DNA of 64,000 nucleotides from contig NC_019936.1 in the NCBI RefSeq assembly GCF_000327065.1, forward strand, positions 3,376,001 to 3,440,000. Direction: 5' to 3'. A program made the translations under genes and the position numbers. Positions within the stretch are counted from its first letter, which is position 1; each line of letters opens with the position of its first letter. The DNA comes from Stutzerimonas stutzeri RCH2 (GTDB taxonomy: Bacteria; Pseudomonadota; Gammaproteobacteria; Pseudomonadales; Pseudomonadaceae). Positions 36,231-44,756 of this stretch are shown here, in pieces. The notes below the pieces were generated by a model. It worked only from the letters and a program-made list of their open reading frames with translations. It ran no database searches and was not told the DNA's origin.

Positions 36231-37142
36231 TCAACCAGCATGCTTCTGCAGGTTGGCCATCATTTCCTTCAAGGCTTCCATGTTGTCGGCCGGGTGCGCC
36301 GCGTTCTCGAAATTACAGATCTGCTGCCACTGCGCGGCGACGTCCTCGGCATCGAAACCGGCCTTCGGGTCGAAACCGGCACCGAGACTGCGCTCCCAGC
36401 GCACCTTGCCCATCCAGCCGCCGCCCACTTCGAACAGGCCTGAGGTCTCCTGGCACTGCTCGCTGGCCAGATAGACCACCAGCGGGCTGACCAACTCCGG
36501 CTTGAGCTGCTCGAATACCTGCGGCGGAATCAGCCCCTCGGTCATCCGCGTGCCGCCGGTGGGCGCAATGGCGTTGACCAGCACATTGTTCTTGCGCCCT
36601 TCCAGCGCCAGCGTGCGAGTCAGTCCGTACAGCCCGAGCTTGGCCATGCCGTAATTGGACTGGCCGAAGTTGCCGTAGATACCGGAGGTCGACGCGGTGA
36701 AGATTACCCGTCCGTAGTTCTGCTCGCGCATATGCGGCCAGGCGGCACGGGTAACCTTGTAGGCACCTTCGACATGCACGCGATAAACCAGATCCCAGTC
36801 GGCGTCTTCCATCTTGTGGAAGGTCTTGTCGCGCAGGATGCCGGCGTTGTTGACCACCACATCGATGCGGCCGTAGGTGTCCAGAGCCTGCTGCACGATT
36901 CGGTCGCCATCGGTGACCGAATCATGATTGGCGATGGCCGTGCCGCCTGCCTGACGAATCTCTTCGACCACCCGATCGGCTGCCGAACTGTTGGCGCCCT
37001 CACCCTGGGTGCTGCCGCCCAGATCGTTGACCACAACCTTCGCACCGTGACGAGCGAACAACAGGGCATGCGCCCGGCCGAGCCCACCGCCGGCCCCGGT
37101 AACGATCACTACCTTGTCTTCGAAGCGGATGGCATCAGTCAT
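36231..37142 (-). CDS. SDR family dehydrogenase (17beta-HSD4/FabG-like)
   Basis: This 303-residue short-chain dehydrogenase has the N-terminal nucleotide motif VTGAGGGLGRAHALLFA, then NNAGILRD, catalytic Ser in TASTSGIYGN and Tyr/Lys in SNYGMAKLGLYGL. The extended C-terminus (about 245-303) and sequence style match the hydroxyacyl-CoA dehydrogenase part of peroxisomal multifunctional enzyme type 2, so the substrate may be 3-hydroxyacyl-CoA or a steroid-like alcohol. Two TTTCGATCA sites lie upstream. No other fatty-acid genes are adjacent. Confidence 0.9.
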   Translation of the reverse strand: MTDAIRFEDKVVIVTGAGGGLGRAHALLFARHGAKVVVNDLGGSTQGEGANSSAADRVVEEIRQAGGTAIANHDSVTDGDRIVQQALDTYGRIDVVVNNAGILRDKTFHKMEDADWDLVYRVHVEGAYKVTRAAWPHMREQNYGRVIFTASTSGIYGNFGQSNYGMAKLGLYGLTRTLALEGRKNNVLVNAIAPTGGTRMTEGLIPPQVFEQLKPELVSPLVVYLASEQCQETSGLFEVGGGWMGKVRWERSLGAGFDPKAGFDAEDVAAQWQQICNFENAAHPADNMEALKEMMANLQKHAG

Positions 37143-37186
37143 GCGGAATTCCCTCGTTCTTGTTGGAATGAAAAAGTGCAGCGAGT

Positions 37187-37298
37187 TTCGATCAGGTGCC
37201 AGCGCGTCACAACCAACCGACCAGAAATGAATGCCTGGGCATAAGGGGCGGGGATGCGCCCCGGCGGAGGTACGCCCCCGCTGATCGAATTTCGATCA
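37187..37298 (-). promoter_or_regulatory. putative operator: repeated TTTCGATCA upstream of the SDR gene
   Basis: A perfect inverted repeat TGATCGAA (37282-37289), T, TTCGATCA (37291-37298) lies 140 nt upstream of the SDR start, and a single half-site TTTCGATCA (37186-37194) lies 44 nt upstream. Dimeric repressors of the TetR or GntR type bind such sites. No regulator gene is adjacent, so the cognate protein is unknown. Confidence 0.45.
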
Positions 37299-37359
37299 TC
37301 TGAAGCGCGGCCGCGCCATCACGAGCCTGCAATGGCATGTACCCAAACAACTCACAGAG

Positions 37360-37382
37360 TTTTCCACAGCACCGGTGGATAA
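37360..37382. repeat. degenerate DnaA-box pair (module D)
   Basis: TTTTCCACA (37360-37368) and GGTGGATAA (37374-37382) form two inverted DnaA-like boxes, each one mismatch from TTATCCACA / TGTGGATAA, with a spacer shorter than in the three 35-bp modules nearby. Confidence 0.5.
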
Positions 37383-37470
37383 AGGAGCACGTGAAGCAAC
37401 TGGCTGTGCCGCCCTACCTCAGCGACAAAAGTTTTGCAAAGCCTTCTACCATGCGGCCTGGAGTCGCATC

Positions 37471-37483
37471 CAAGATATTGAGT
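37471..37483. promoter_or_regulatory. candidate IHF binding site
   Basis: CAAGATATTGAGT matches the IHF consensus (reverse form YAANNNNTTGATW) with one mismatch and is followed by an A-tract TAAAAAAT, the usual IHF arrangement. It lies between DnaA-box modules D and A. Confidence 0.4.
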
Positions 37484-37544
37484 AAAAAATGAGCACTCTG
37501 CGCAAAGGCACGTGCCGCTTCGCTTGCAGACGTTGCTCCCAAGG

Positions 37545-37579
37545 TTATCCACAAAGGCGCACACAGCTCCCGGGGATAA
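37545..37579. repeat. 35-bp DnaA-box pair module A
   Basis: Perfect consensus DnaA box TTATCCACA (37545-37553), 20 nt, then GGATAA (37574-37579). GTTATCC/GGATAAC are inverted. ACACAGCT lies in the spacer at the same place as in modules B and C (GCACAGCT, ACACAACT). Confidence 0.75.
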
Positions 37580-37690
37580 CAAAGCCCCCTTGCACATAGC
37601 CGAGTGCTATTGCGGCAATGCCAAGAATCTAAGGGAACTGAATCTATGCTCCCTTTAGCATTGAGCCATCGCTTCTCACGGAGAGTGCCC

Positions 37691-37768
37691 ATGTCCAGCC
37701 TTAACCTGATCGAACGCCTGTTCGCCAATTACGCCTGTGCCGCCAGTGGCGCATTGGCCGAGCGCTAG
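37691..37768 (+). CDS. 25-residue ORF, possible leader peptide or microprotein
   Basis: ATG 37691 reads MSSLNLIERLFANYACAASG and a few more residues to a TAG. GGAG lies 7 nt upstream, a good ribosome site. A 10-bp inverted repeat (CGCCAGTGGC, 37741-37750; GCCACTGGCG, 37787-37796) overlaps its end and could form a hairpin before the LOG gene 72 nt later. The N-terminal half can form an amphipathic helix. It may be a regulatory leader or a small membrane-associated peptide; no family recognised. Confidence 0.45.
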   Translation: MSSLNLIERLFANYACAASGALAER

Positions 37769-37840
37769 CCGCACGGAACCCGCTTGGCCACTGGCGCGGC
37801 CCGGCGTACCCTTCCGCGAGCCCAACGAGCGGAGTAAACG

Positions 37841-38428
37841 ATGACCTTGCGTTCCATTTGCGTTTTTTGCGGCGCCAGCCGCGGCACCAATCCGATCTAT
37901 GAACAAGCTGCCCAGGACCTCGGCCGCACGCTGGCCGCCAATGGCATCCGTCTAATCTACGGCGGCGGAGCTGTCGGGCTGATGGGCGTGGTGGCAGACG
38001 CCACCATGGCTGCAGGCGGTGAGGTGATTGGAATAATCCCACAGAGCCTGAAAGATGCCGAGGTCGGCCATACCGGCCTCACTCGCCTTGAGGTGGTAGA
38101 TGGGATGCACGCGCGCAAGGCGCGTATGGCAGAACTGGCGGATGCCTTTATCGCCCTGCCCGGCGGGCTGGGTACGCTGGAGGAGCTGTTCGAGGTCTGG
38201 ACATGGGGTCAGCTCGGCTACCACCCCAAGCCGCTCGGGTTGCTGGATATCAATCATTTCTATAGCAAGCTCAGCCACTTCCTCGACCACCTCGTCGATG
38301 AGGGCTTCGTGCGGCCTCAACATAGGCAGATGCTGCAGCGTAGCGACCAGCCGCAGGCGCTCATCAAGTTGCTCGATGCCTGGCAGCCGCCGGCGCATAG
38401 TCGTTGGGATAAAACGGCGCCGCAGTAA
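37841..38428 (+). CDS. LOG family protein (cytokinin riboside 5'-monophosphate phosphoribohydrolase)
   Basis: This 195-residue TIGR00730 Rossmann-fold protein has the signature [16 protein letters not shown] (about 106-121) and [20 protein letters not shown], the nucleotide-binding and catalytic loop containing R98-type and E residues. LOG enzymes release free bases from nucleoside monophosphates, giving cytokinins in plants and probably nucleotide salvage in bacteria. The 'lysine decarboxylase' annotation often used is wrong. It sits between regions rich in DnaA boxes. Confidence 0.92.
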   Translation: MTLRSICVFCGASRGTNPIYEQAAQDLGRTLAANGIRLIYGGGAVGLMGVVADATMAAGGEVIGIIPQSLKDAEVGHTGLTRLEVVDGMHARKARMAELADAFIALPGGLGTLEELFEVWTWGQLGYHPKPLGLLDINHFYSKLSHFLDHLVDEGFVRPQHRQMLQRSDQPQALIKLLDAWQPPAHSRWDKTAPQ

Positions 38429-38507
38429 ATCCTGAAGACACCGATCAAAAAGCATCCAACTCGCCGCAGGCCGTACGTGATCAGGCCTGCAGCGTTGCGC
38501 CCCCATG

Positions 38508-38542
38508 TTATCCACATAGGAATGCACAGCTGGCGTGGATAA
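38508..38542. repeat. 35-bp DnaA-box pair module B
   Basis: TTATCCACA (38508-38516), 20 nt, GGATAA (38537-38542). TTATCCAC and GTGGATAA are an 8-bp inverted pair. GCACAGCT lies in the spacer. A perfect palindrome GCTCTAGAGC (38544-38553) directly follows. Confidence 0.75.
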
Positions 38543-38678
38543 AGCTCTAGAGCGCTGGCAAAGCCGTCGCGAAAGTCGATTTTTTAGCCCTTTCGTGTCG
38601 CAGGAGAGCAAAAGCACAAATTTTGATCAACTGCTCGAAACTCTAGTGCCGCGGCGCCTATAGAAACTGTTACAGCCG

Positions 38679-38713
38679 TTATCCACAGGACGACACACAA
38701 CTATCGTGGATAA
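38679..38713. repeat. 35-bp DnaA-box pair module C
   Basis: TTATCCACA (38679-38687), 20 nt, GGATAA (38708-38713), again with TTATCCAC/GTGGATAA inverted and ACACAACT in the spacer. It is the third copy of the same layout, 124 nt before the DUF2726 start. Confidence 0.75.
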
Positions 38714-38836
38714 GCACTCAAACGAACGAATCAATCGGCTCACACTCACAACCTTTAGGTTCGATGATGCGGGAGGCTTATACATGCACCAGTTGAGATG
38801 TCTTCGCCATGTGCCGTTACGCCAGGGAACTGACTC

Positions 38837-39313
38837 ATGAGCTGGCTCGCCCTGACGCTGGTGGCATTCGTCTGCTTCGTGCTGGTTTTCTTCATCAAGA
38901 ATCGCCAGCTGAACCATCCCGCCCTGCAGTACCCCTACAGCCTGAAGGTCCCGTTGTTCTCTCCAGCAGAGCGCGAGCTGCTGGACATGCTGGAACGGAC
39001 ATTCGCTGAGCGCTACCTCATCCTGGCGAAGGTAAGCGTCGCCGATGTCGTCGAGATCACGGCGGTGCCTCGGCGCGCCTACTGGTACCAAGCCCACAAC
39101 CGCATCGCTGCGACGCGCTTTGACTTCCTGCTATGCGAGAAGAACGATCTGACACCGGTTTGCGTGATCAATCTGGACGATCCGGAAGCCGAGCAGGATT
39201 TCGTCGATCGCCTCTGTGAAACCGTCCGCTTGCCTCAGGTGCGCCTGACGGCACAGGCAGCCCGATCCTATACGGATGTCCGCGAGGCCATCGAGTCCGC
39301 CCTTCGCCATTGA
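38837..39313 (+). CDS. DUF2726 domain membrane-anchored protein
   Basis: This 158-residue protein has one N-terminal membrane helix (WLALTLVAFVCFVLVFFI, residues 3-20) and a cytoplasmic DUF2726 domain: YLILAKVSVADVVEI, RIAATRFDFLLCEK and VCVINLDDPEAEQ. The fold belongs to the restriction-endonuclease-like superfamily (the FDFLLC/INLDD strands correspond to nuclease core strands), but whether it cuts DNA is unknown. AGGG lies upstream of ATG 38837. It follows DnaA module C. Confidence 0.85.
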   Translation: MSWLALTLVAFVCFVLVFFIKNRQLNHPALQYPYSLKVPLFSPAERELLDMLERTFAERYLILAKVSVADVVEITAVPRRAYWYQAHNRIAATRFDFLLCEKNDLTPVCVINLDDPEAEQDFVDRLCETVRLPQVRLTAQAARSYTDVREAIESALRH

Positions 39314-39433
39314 TCGACCACTGGTGGGAATGACCGCGGTAGCGGGTGGTCACAAGGCTGCATGACGTATCCACGATATGCAGTACCGCTGCGGTATCAG
39401 ACCGCAAATCGACCACCGGCTACGAGTGACAGC

Positions 39434-39904
39434 ATGAAATACGCCCTCCCCCTACTTCTCTCCCTCACCCCGCTCGCCGCACTGGCGGATGACCAAGTCT
39501 GCCAGAAGACCGACGAAGCCCAGATCAGCGCCTTGTTCGACCGCTGGAATGCCGATGTGCAATCGGGCGAACCGCAACGGGTCGTGGAAAACTATGCGCC
39601 TGATTCAATGCTGTTGCCGACGGTGTCCAACACCCCAAGGCAGACGCCGGAAGCCAAGCTGGATTACTTCGAGCATTTCCTGGCGCTGAAACCGAAAGGT
39701 GAGATTGTCGAACGGATGATCATGATCGATTGCAACAGCGCGCTCGACACCGGGCTCTACAGCTTCAAGCTGGGCGATGGCAACACAGTCCCAGCGCGCT
39801 ATACCTTCACCTACAAGTGGTTCGATGACGCCGGCCAGTGGCTTATCACCAGCCATCACTCATCGGCGATGCCGCAACCGGCGCCGTCGCAAAAGCTGCC
39901 TTGA
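39434..39904 (+). CDS. secreted NTF2-like (SgcJ/EcaC, DUF4440-type) protein
   Basis: This 156-residue protein has a signal peptide ending at LAALA-DD (about residue 18) and a SnoaL/CaMKII-association-like fold: SALFDRWNADVQSGEPQRVVENYAPDSMLLPT and YTFTYKWFDDAGQWLITSHHSS. A periplasmic or secreted location is likely. The fold serves many binding and enzymatic roles; the function is unknown. Confidence 0.82.
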   Translation: MKYALPLLLSLTPLAALADDQVCQKTDEAQISALFDRWNADVQSGEPQRVVENYAPDSMLLPTVSNTPRQTPEAKLDYFEHFLALKPKGEIVERMIMIDCNSALDTGLYSFKLGDGNTVPARYTFTYKWFDDAGQWLITSHHSSAMPQPAPSQKLP

Positions 39905-40080
39905 GTGGAAGTCTGAACGCTCTCCACCACGGCGCTGCCGGCAGCCGCAGCGGCCGTCCAAACCTGACAGCGAATGCACCGACGCCGGCCCTGCGAGCAA
40001 ATCTTCATCACAACAAGCTTGCGCCCGGTCTGGCGTGCTCGATACTGCAAACTGGCACGCCGTACTCGGACTGGACCCAT

Positions 40081-41103
40081 ATGTCTCTCAAACCGCTGCT
40101 GTCGCGCCTGTTCGAGCTGGTAAGCCGGCTGATTCGCCGTTACCCGGGCACTGTGGCGCTGTTCGGGTTCGCATCCGGCGTCGCCAGCTTCGTTCTGGTG
40201 GAACGCCATGCCGGTCTGGCCAAGGTCGTTGCCCTGGTGATGCTCGTCAGTTGGCTCTGGCTGGTCCTCGAATCCAGCCTGCGCCGCGCCCTGCAGCGCT
40301 GGTTCGGCTGGCAGATACCGCCACCGCTGCTGCGCTACGCGACGCAGATGGTGCATCAGGAAAGCCTGTTCTTCATCATTCCGTTCTTCGCCATCACCAC
40401 CACCTGGAACAGCGGCCAGGCCCTTTTCACCGGGCTGCTTGGCGTGGCGGCACTCGTTTCGCTGATTGATCCGCTGTATTACCGATGGCTGGCGCCGCGA
40501 CGCTGGGTCTATCTCGGTTTTCATGCGCTGACGCTGTTCGCCGTGCTGCTGACCGCGCTGCCGATCATCTTTCATCTGTCTACCCCGCAGAGTTATCAGC
40601 TGGCGCTGGTAATCGCCGTGGTTCTGGCGCTGCCAAGCCTCAGTGGCTTGTTCCCGCGCGGGAACTGGCGCACGGTGCCCGGCATCGCGCTCCTGGCTAT
40701 CGCGCTTGCCGGTGCAGGCTGGCTTGGCCGAACCTGGGTGCCGCCGGCCACGCTTTGGCTTACCGACGTCGCGGTGACCATGAGTCTCGACGATCGCCAG
40801 CGCAAACCCGGCAAGGGCCTGCGCGAACTCAGTAGTGCGGAGCTGCAGGCCAATGGCCTTTACGCCTACACCGCGATCAATGCACCCCGCGGCCTGAAAG
40901 AGCGGATCTACCATGAGTGGACGCATAACGGTCGACGCGTCGATCGAATCGCGCTGGACATCAGCGGCGGCCGCGAAGCCGGCTATCGTGCCTGGACCCA
41001 CAAGCGTAACTTTCCGGCAGAGCCCTCCGGCCGCTGGCGTGTGCGCGTCGTCACCGAGGCAGGCCAGATGATCGGGATGCTGCGCTTCCGCGTCACCGAC
41101 TAG
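40081..41103 (+). CDS. DUF5924/DUF2914 membrane protein
   Basis: This 340-residue protein has about seven hydrophobic segments in the first 220 residues ([19 protein letters not shown] is the DUF5924 core) and a C-terminal periplasmic DUF2914 beta domain (about 240-340) with [31 protein letters not shown] and GRWRVRVVT. The DUF2914 domain is found in other predicted membrane-linked envelope proteins. The function is unknown. It lies 58 nt ahead of mgtC on the same strand and may share its transcript. Confidence 0.85.
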   Translation: MSLKPLLSRLFELVSRLIRRYPGTVALFGFASGVASFVLVERHAGLAKVVALVMLVSWLWLVLESSLRRALQRWFGWQIPPPLLRYATQMVHQESLFFIIPFFAITTTWNSGQALFTGLLGVAALVSLIDPLYYRWLAPRRWVYLGFHALTLFAVLLTALPIIFHLSTPQSYQLALVIAVVLALPSLSGLFPRGNWRTVPGIALLAIALAGAGWLGRTWVPPATLWLTDVAVTMSLDDRQRKPGKGLRELSSAELQANGLYAYTAINAPRGLKERIYHEWTHNGRRVDRIALDISGGREAGYRAWTHKRNFPAEPSGRWRVRVVTEAGQMIGMLRFRVTD

Positions 41104-41161
41104 CGAACCTCGGCTGCCCACAATCACTCCATATCAGAACAAATGCAGCGTGGAGAACGAC

Positions 41162-41680
41162 ATGGAGTGGTGGGCGATCATTTCCAGCACCGTCGCCTCG
41201 GAGTTTTCCGACATCACCGACCTGGAAGATGCGACACGGGTCAGCAGCCGCCTGCTGATCGCATCGGTTCTGGGTGGCTTGCTCGGTTACGAGCGCGAAC
41301 GCCGGCGCAAGGCAGCGGGCCTGCGCACCCACATGCTGGTGGCGCTCGGGGCCGCTCTGTTCGTGCTGGTGCCGGTGCAGGCCGGAATGACCCCGGAAGA
41401 CATTTCGCGCGTGATTCAAGGGCTGGTAACCGGCATCGGTTTTCTCGGCGCTGGGACTATCCTCAAAGGCAACACCGCGGAGGACGTCAAAGGGCTGACC
41501 ACCGCCGCCGGCATCTGGCTCACTGCTGCGATCGGTGTGGCCGTCGGCCTTGGACACGAAGCCACCGCCGTACTGAGCACGTTGCTGGCCCTGGCCATCT
41601 TCGTACTGATGCCACGCCTGGAGCGTCACACGGCACTGCGCGCCGCACGCAAGCACCGTCAGGCTGGTCGCTCGCCATAG
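41162..41680 (+). CDS. MgtC/SapB family membrane protein
   Basis: This 172-residue inner-membrane protein has the MgtC core: [38 protein letters not shown], then [16 protein letters not shown] and [21 protein letters not shown]. It is the short YhiD/SapB type lacking the C-terminal ACT-like domain of MgtC. Family members modulate F-ATPase or Mg2+ homeostasis. A GGAG lies 6 nt before ATG 41162, so I do not use the GTG at 41150. Confidence 0.88.
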   Translation: MEWWAIISSTVASEFSDITDLEDATRVSSRLLIASVLGGLLGYERERRRKAAGLRTHMLVALGAALFVLVPVQAGMTPEDISRVIQGLVTGIGFLGAGTILKGNTAEDVKGLTTAAGIWLTAAIGVAVGLGHEATAVLSTLLALAIFVLMPRLERHTALRAARKHRQAGRSP

Positions 41681-41712
41681 CAGACTGCGGATCGATGATC
41701 CTGGGGGAAAAC

Positions 41713-43026
41713 ATGCGCAGCGTTCTGGCTCTCTGCTTAGGTTTCGGTCTGCTTGCACTGACCGGTTGCAGCGAAACCGCAAAGCTCCCGGTGGAGTCCG
41801 GCTATGGTCCTGCGCCGACACTGCCGGAGCCGAACCGGACCCTGTTGCCGACAGTGCATATCGCCCCGGCCAAAGGCTGGCCGCAGGGTGGAAAGCCACA
41901 AGCAGCGCCAGGTTTGCGCGTAGACGCTTTTGCCAGCGGCCTGGACCACCCTCGCTGGCTTCATGTCCTGCCCAATGGCGATGTGCTGGTAGCCGAGAGT
42001 GATGCGCCACCCAAGGAGCAGAGTCAGGGCCTGCGCGGCTGGGTCGCCAGGAAAGTCATGGCGCGCGCCGGCTCAGGTGGCCCCAGCGCCAACCGCATCA
42101 CCCTGTTGCGCGACGGCGATGGCGACGGCGTACCGGAGCAGCGATCCGTTTTTCTGGACAACCTCAACTCCCCTTTCGGCATGGCGTTGGTCGGTAACGA
42201 TTTCTACGTAGCCAACACCGATGCGCTCCTTCGTTTCCCGTATGAGCAAGGCGCAATCCGCATCACCGCTAGCGGCGAGAAGGTGATCGATCTACCTGCC
42301 GGGCCGATCAATCACCACTGGACCAAGAATGTCGTCGCCAGACCGGACGGATCGCGCTTGTACGTCACCAGCGGCTCGAACAGCAACGTAGCCGAGAACG
42401 GCATGCAGGCCGAAGAGAACCGCGCGGCGATTCTGGAAGTCGACCCGCAGCGCAAGACCATGCGCCTGTTCGCATCAGGCCTGCGCAATCCCAACGGGCT
42501 GGCCTGGCAGCCTGAGAGCGGCTCGCTGTGGACGACCGTCAACGAACGCGACGAGATCGGCAGCGATCTGGTACCCGACTACATGACGTCGGTCCGGGAC
42601 GGCGGATTCTATGGCTGGCCGTACAGCTACTTCGGCCAGCACGTCGACACGCGCGTGAAACCTCAGCGCCCGGATCTGGTCGAGCGCGCCCTGGTACCGG
42701 ACTACGCCCTCGGTGCACACACCGCTTCGCTCGGCCTGGCGTTCTATGAAGGGAGCTTGCTACCGCAGCGCTACAGAAATGGTGCCTTCGTCGGTCAGCA
42801 TGGCTCTTGGAACCGCAGGCCGCGCAGCGGTTACAAGGTGGTCTTCGTCCCCTTCCGCGACGGCATGCCCGACGGCCAGGCAGAAGATGTGCTGACCGGC
42901 TTCGTCAACGAGGCGGGCGAAGCTCTGGGCAGACCGGTTGGGGTTGCAGTTGACCGGACAGGCGCACTGCTGGTTGCAGATGACGTGGGCAACGTCATCT
43001 GGCGCGTACGCCCGACTGAACAGTGA
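41713..43026 (+). CDS. PQQ-dependent sugar dehydrogenase-like lipoprotein (sorbosone dehydrogenase family)
   Basis: This 437-residue secreted beta-propeller has signal peptide and lipobox ALTGC (Cys19). The propeller shows the soluble glucose/sorbosone dehydrogenase pattern: [71 protein letters not shown] and [14 protein letters not shown]. Histidines at the Ca/PQQ site are conserved. The likely substrate is an aldose or sorbosone. No PQQ synthesis genes are nearby. A GGGGGAAA precedes ATG 41713. Confidence 0.9.
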   Translation: MRSVLALCLGFGLLALTGCSETAKLPVESGYGPAPTLPEPNRTLLPTVHIAPAKGWPQGGKPQAAPGLRVDAFASGLDHPRWLHVLPNGDVLVAESDAPPKEQSQGLRGWVARKVMARAGSGGPSANRITLLRDGDGDGVPEQRSVFLDNLNSPFGMALVGNDFYVANTDALLRFPYEQGAIRITASGEKVIDLPAGPINHHWTKNVVARPDGSRLYVTSGSNSNVAENGMQAEENRAAILEVDPQRKTMRLFASGLRNPNGLAWQPESGSLWTTVNERDEIGSDLVPDYMTSVRDGGFYGWPYSYFGQHVDTRVKPQRPDLVERALVPDYALGAHTASLGLAFYEGSLLPQRYRNGAFVGQHGSWNRRPRSGYKVVFVPFRDGMPDGQAEDVLTGFVNEAGEALGRPVGVAVDRTGALLVADDVGNVIWRVRPTEQ

Positions 43027-43141
43027 CTGACGACCCTATGCGCCAGGCTGGCCGATCTGAGGGCTAACCCCGTACGGATTGAACCTTGCCGGCCGCCATG
43101 TGGCCATAAAAGGTACGTCTATCCGTTCCGAGGGCTTCCAA

Positions 43142-43483
43142 ATGTTCAATCGCACCATTTACGCCATCGTCCCGACATTGTTGCTCGTCGGCTGTTCCGG
43201 CAACGTACAGAACCCGCTGGACCGGATCACGTTCCGTGATGAACCTCTGGTTCGCGATGTGGAAAACGGTATGTCCCAGGCACGGGTGCTGACGATCGGC
43301 GGCGAGCCCTCCAGGACCAGTGCTCGAACCGCAATGCCCGGCCTCTGCCACGACTACATTCTCAATCATGACGGCAAGCAGCAGCCCTACTACGTCAGCT
43401 TCGATGGAACAGGGCGGGTGGACGGCCAGGGTTTCCTGACCTGCAAGCAGCTCGAAGAAAACCAGGTCAATAATCGCGGTTGA
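43142..43483 (+). CDS. osmE: osmotically inducible lipoprotein OsmE
   Basis: This 113-residue outer-membrane lipoprotein with lipobox LLVGC (Cys18) has a SmpA/OmlA-like (BamE-fold) domain: DEPLVRDVENGMSQARVLTIGGEPSRT. OsmE in E. coli is induced by osmotic stress and stationary phase. GAGGG lies 7 nt before ATG 43142. The neighbours (Rho_N protein, ferritin) suggest a stationary-phase/stress cluster, as in P. aeruginosa where osmE is a few genes from a ferritin-like gene. Confidence 0.9.
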   Translation: MFNRTIYAIVPTLLLVGCSGNVQNPLDRITFRDEPLVRDVENGMSQARVLTIGGEPSRTSARTAMPGLCHDYILNHDGKQQPYYVSFDGTGRVDGQGFLTCKQLEENQVNNRG

Positions 43484-43541
43484 CCAGAAAGCAGCGTCGC
43501 GAGCGCGTCAGAGCTCCGCGCCCGCTAGAAAGGAGACCGCC

Positions 43542-43940
43542 ATGCCACGTGGGGACAAAACCAAGTACACCGACACACAACAGCGTAAGGCCGAGCACAT
43601 CGAGCAAAGCTACGAAGAACGTGGCGTACCCGAGAAGGAGGCCGAAGCACGCGCCTGGGCCACGGTCAACAAACAATCCGGTGGCGGCGAACGCAAGGGC
43701 GGTTCTGGCAAAAGCAAGAGCGAGACGGCCAAACGCGCCGACCGCAAGGATTCGGCCCATCGCGCCGCCGATGCGCGCAAGAGCAAGTCGCCCAACAAGG
43801 GCTCAGCGCGCAGCTCGAAGTCATCCAGTACAAGTCTTACCGATATGACCCGCGACCAGCTAATGGACAAGGCCCGCGAGCGTGACATTCGCGGCCGCTC
43901 GAAGATGCGTAAGGATGAGCTACTGAAGGCTCTCAGCTGA
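43542..43940 (+). CDS. Rho_N domain basic protein (Pseudomonas 'plasmid stabilisation'-annotated family)
   Basis: This 132-residue protein has an N-terminal region MPRGDKTKYTDTQQRKAEHIEQSYEERG with the ARAWATVNK helix, a low-complexity lysine/serine/arginine-rich linker (about 45-100) and a C-terminal Rho_N/SAP-like helix pair SLTDMTRDQLMDKARERDIRG. It may bind nucleic acid. The name 'plasmid stabilisation protein' seen for homologues is not supported by context. AAAGGAG lies 7 nt before ATG. Confidence 0.85.
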   Translation: MPRGDKTKYTDTQQRKAEHIEQSYEERGVPEKEAEARAWATVNKQSGGGERKGGSGKSKSETAKRADRKDSAHRAADARKSKSPNKGSARSSKSSSTSLTDMTRDQLMDKARERDIRGRSKMRKDELLKALS

Positions 43941-43949
43941 GATACAACC

Positions 43950-44081
43950 ATGACCAATCAGCAGCCGCCGTCACCCAGCAATCCCAAACGTGAAGACCCG
44001 GACAAGCCGGTGCCGATCGACGATCATGCCCCCGGCCAATCGCAGCCAGAATCTCCGCCGCCGGAAAACGTCGCCGGCTAA
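43950..44081 (+). CDS. proline-rich 43-residue microprotein
   Basis: ATG 43950 opens a frame rich in Pro, Asp, Glu and Gln, with PNPKREDPDKPVPIDDHAPG at its centre and PESPPPENVAG at the end, followed by TAA. It starts 9 nt after the Rho_N gene stop, in the same direction. The ribosome site is weak (GAG). The composition suggests an unstructured protein; no function recognised. Confidence 0.5.
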   Translation: MTNQQPPSPSNPKREDPDKPVPIDDHAPGQSQPESPPPENVAG

Positions 44082-44160
44082 ACTTTTCGCCGGCATCCCG
44101 ATCTCAAATGGCGAACCGTGAAGAACCGCGACAGCGGCCAAACCAGACCAGGAGATGGCG

Positions 44161-44694
44161 ATGAGTTATGTACAACTGAGCGACAAACAGAGCCTGCGTG
44201 AACGGGCCCGCCAACATGTCGAGAATGGCGCCGTCACCGAGAGCTATTCCGCCGACCGCGAAGTCGTGATCAATCTGCTCAACGAAGCACTGGCGACCGA
44301 GCTGGTCTGCTACCTGCGCTACAAGCGCCACTACTACATGGCCACCGGCCTCAAATCCAGCGTAGCCGCCGCCGAATTCCTCGAGCACGCCAACGAGGAA
44401 CAGGAACACGCCGACCGGCTCGCCGAGCGTATCGTGCAACTCGGTGGCGCACCCGATTTCAATCCGGACAACCTCACCGAGCGCGCTCACGCGCAATATG
44501 CCGAAGGCAACGGCCTGCGTGACATGGTCTTCGAGAACCTGGTCGCCGAGCGCATTGCGATCGATAGCTACCGCGAGATCGTCCAGTACATCGGTGACAA
44601 GGACCCAACGACTCGCCGCATCTTCGAGGACATCCTTGCTCAGGAAGAAGAGCACGCCGACGATCTGGCGGGCCTGCTTGACGGCATGAACTGA
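44161..44694 (+). CDS. ferritin-like/bacterioferritin protein
   Basis: This 177-residue four-helix diiron protein has ELVCYLRYKRHYYMA, ANEEQEHADRLAERI (EExxH), FENLVAERIAIDSYREIV and EEEHADDL, the two E/ExxH pairs of a ferroxidase site. It resembles the P. aeruginosa PA4880-type 'probable bacterioferritin' located near osmE. It stores iron or protects DNA. ATG 44161 lies after AGGAG with spacing 6, and is preferred to ATG 44155. Confidence 0.92.
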   Translation: MSYVQLSDKQSLRERARQHVENGAVTESYSADREVVINLLNEALATELVCYLRYKRHYYMATGLKSSVAAAEFLEHANEEQEHADRLAERIVQLGGAPDFNPDNLTERAHAQYAEGNGLRDMVFENLVAERIAIDSYREIVQYIGDKDPTTRRIFEDILAQEEEHADDLAGLLDGMN

Positions 44695-44707
44695 CCGGCT
44701 GCACAGC

Positions 44708-44724
44708 GGAGCGCTTAACGCTCC
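44708..44724 (+). terminator. possible terminator of the ferritin gene
   Basis: GGAGCG (44708-44713), CTTAA loop, CGCTCC (44719-44724), 14 nt after the stop; no T-run. Weak. Confidence 0.35.
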
Positions 44725-44756
44725 AGTACCGGCGTATAAACGGTTGAAACAGAGAT

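Noticed and set aside
43542..43940. Plasmid addiction or stabilisation system
   Set aside because: The family name is a legacy annotation; there is no toxin or antitoxin partner, and a chromosomal stress context is seen instead.
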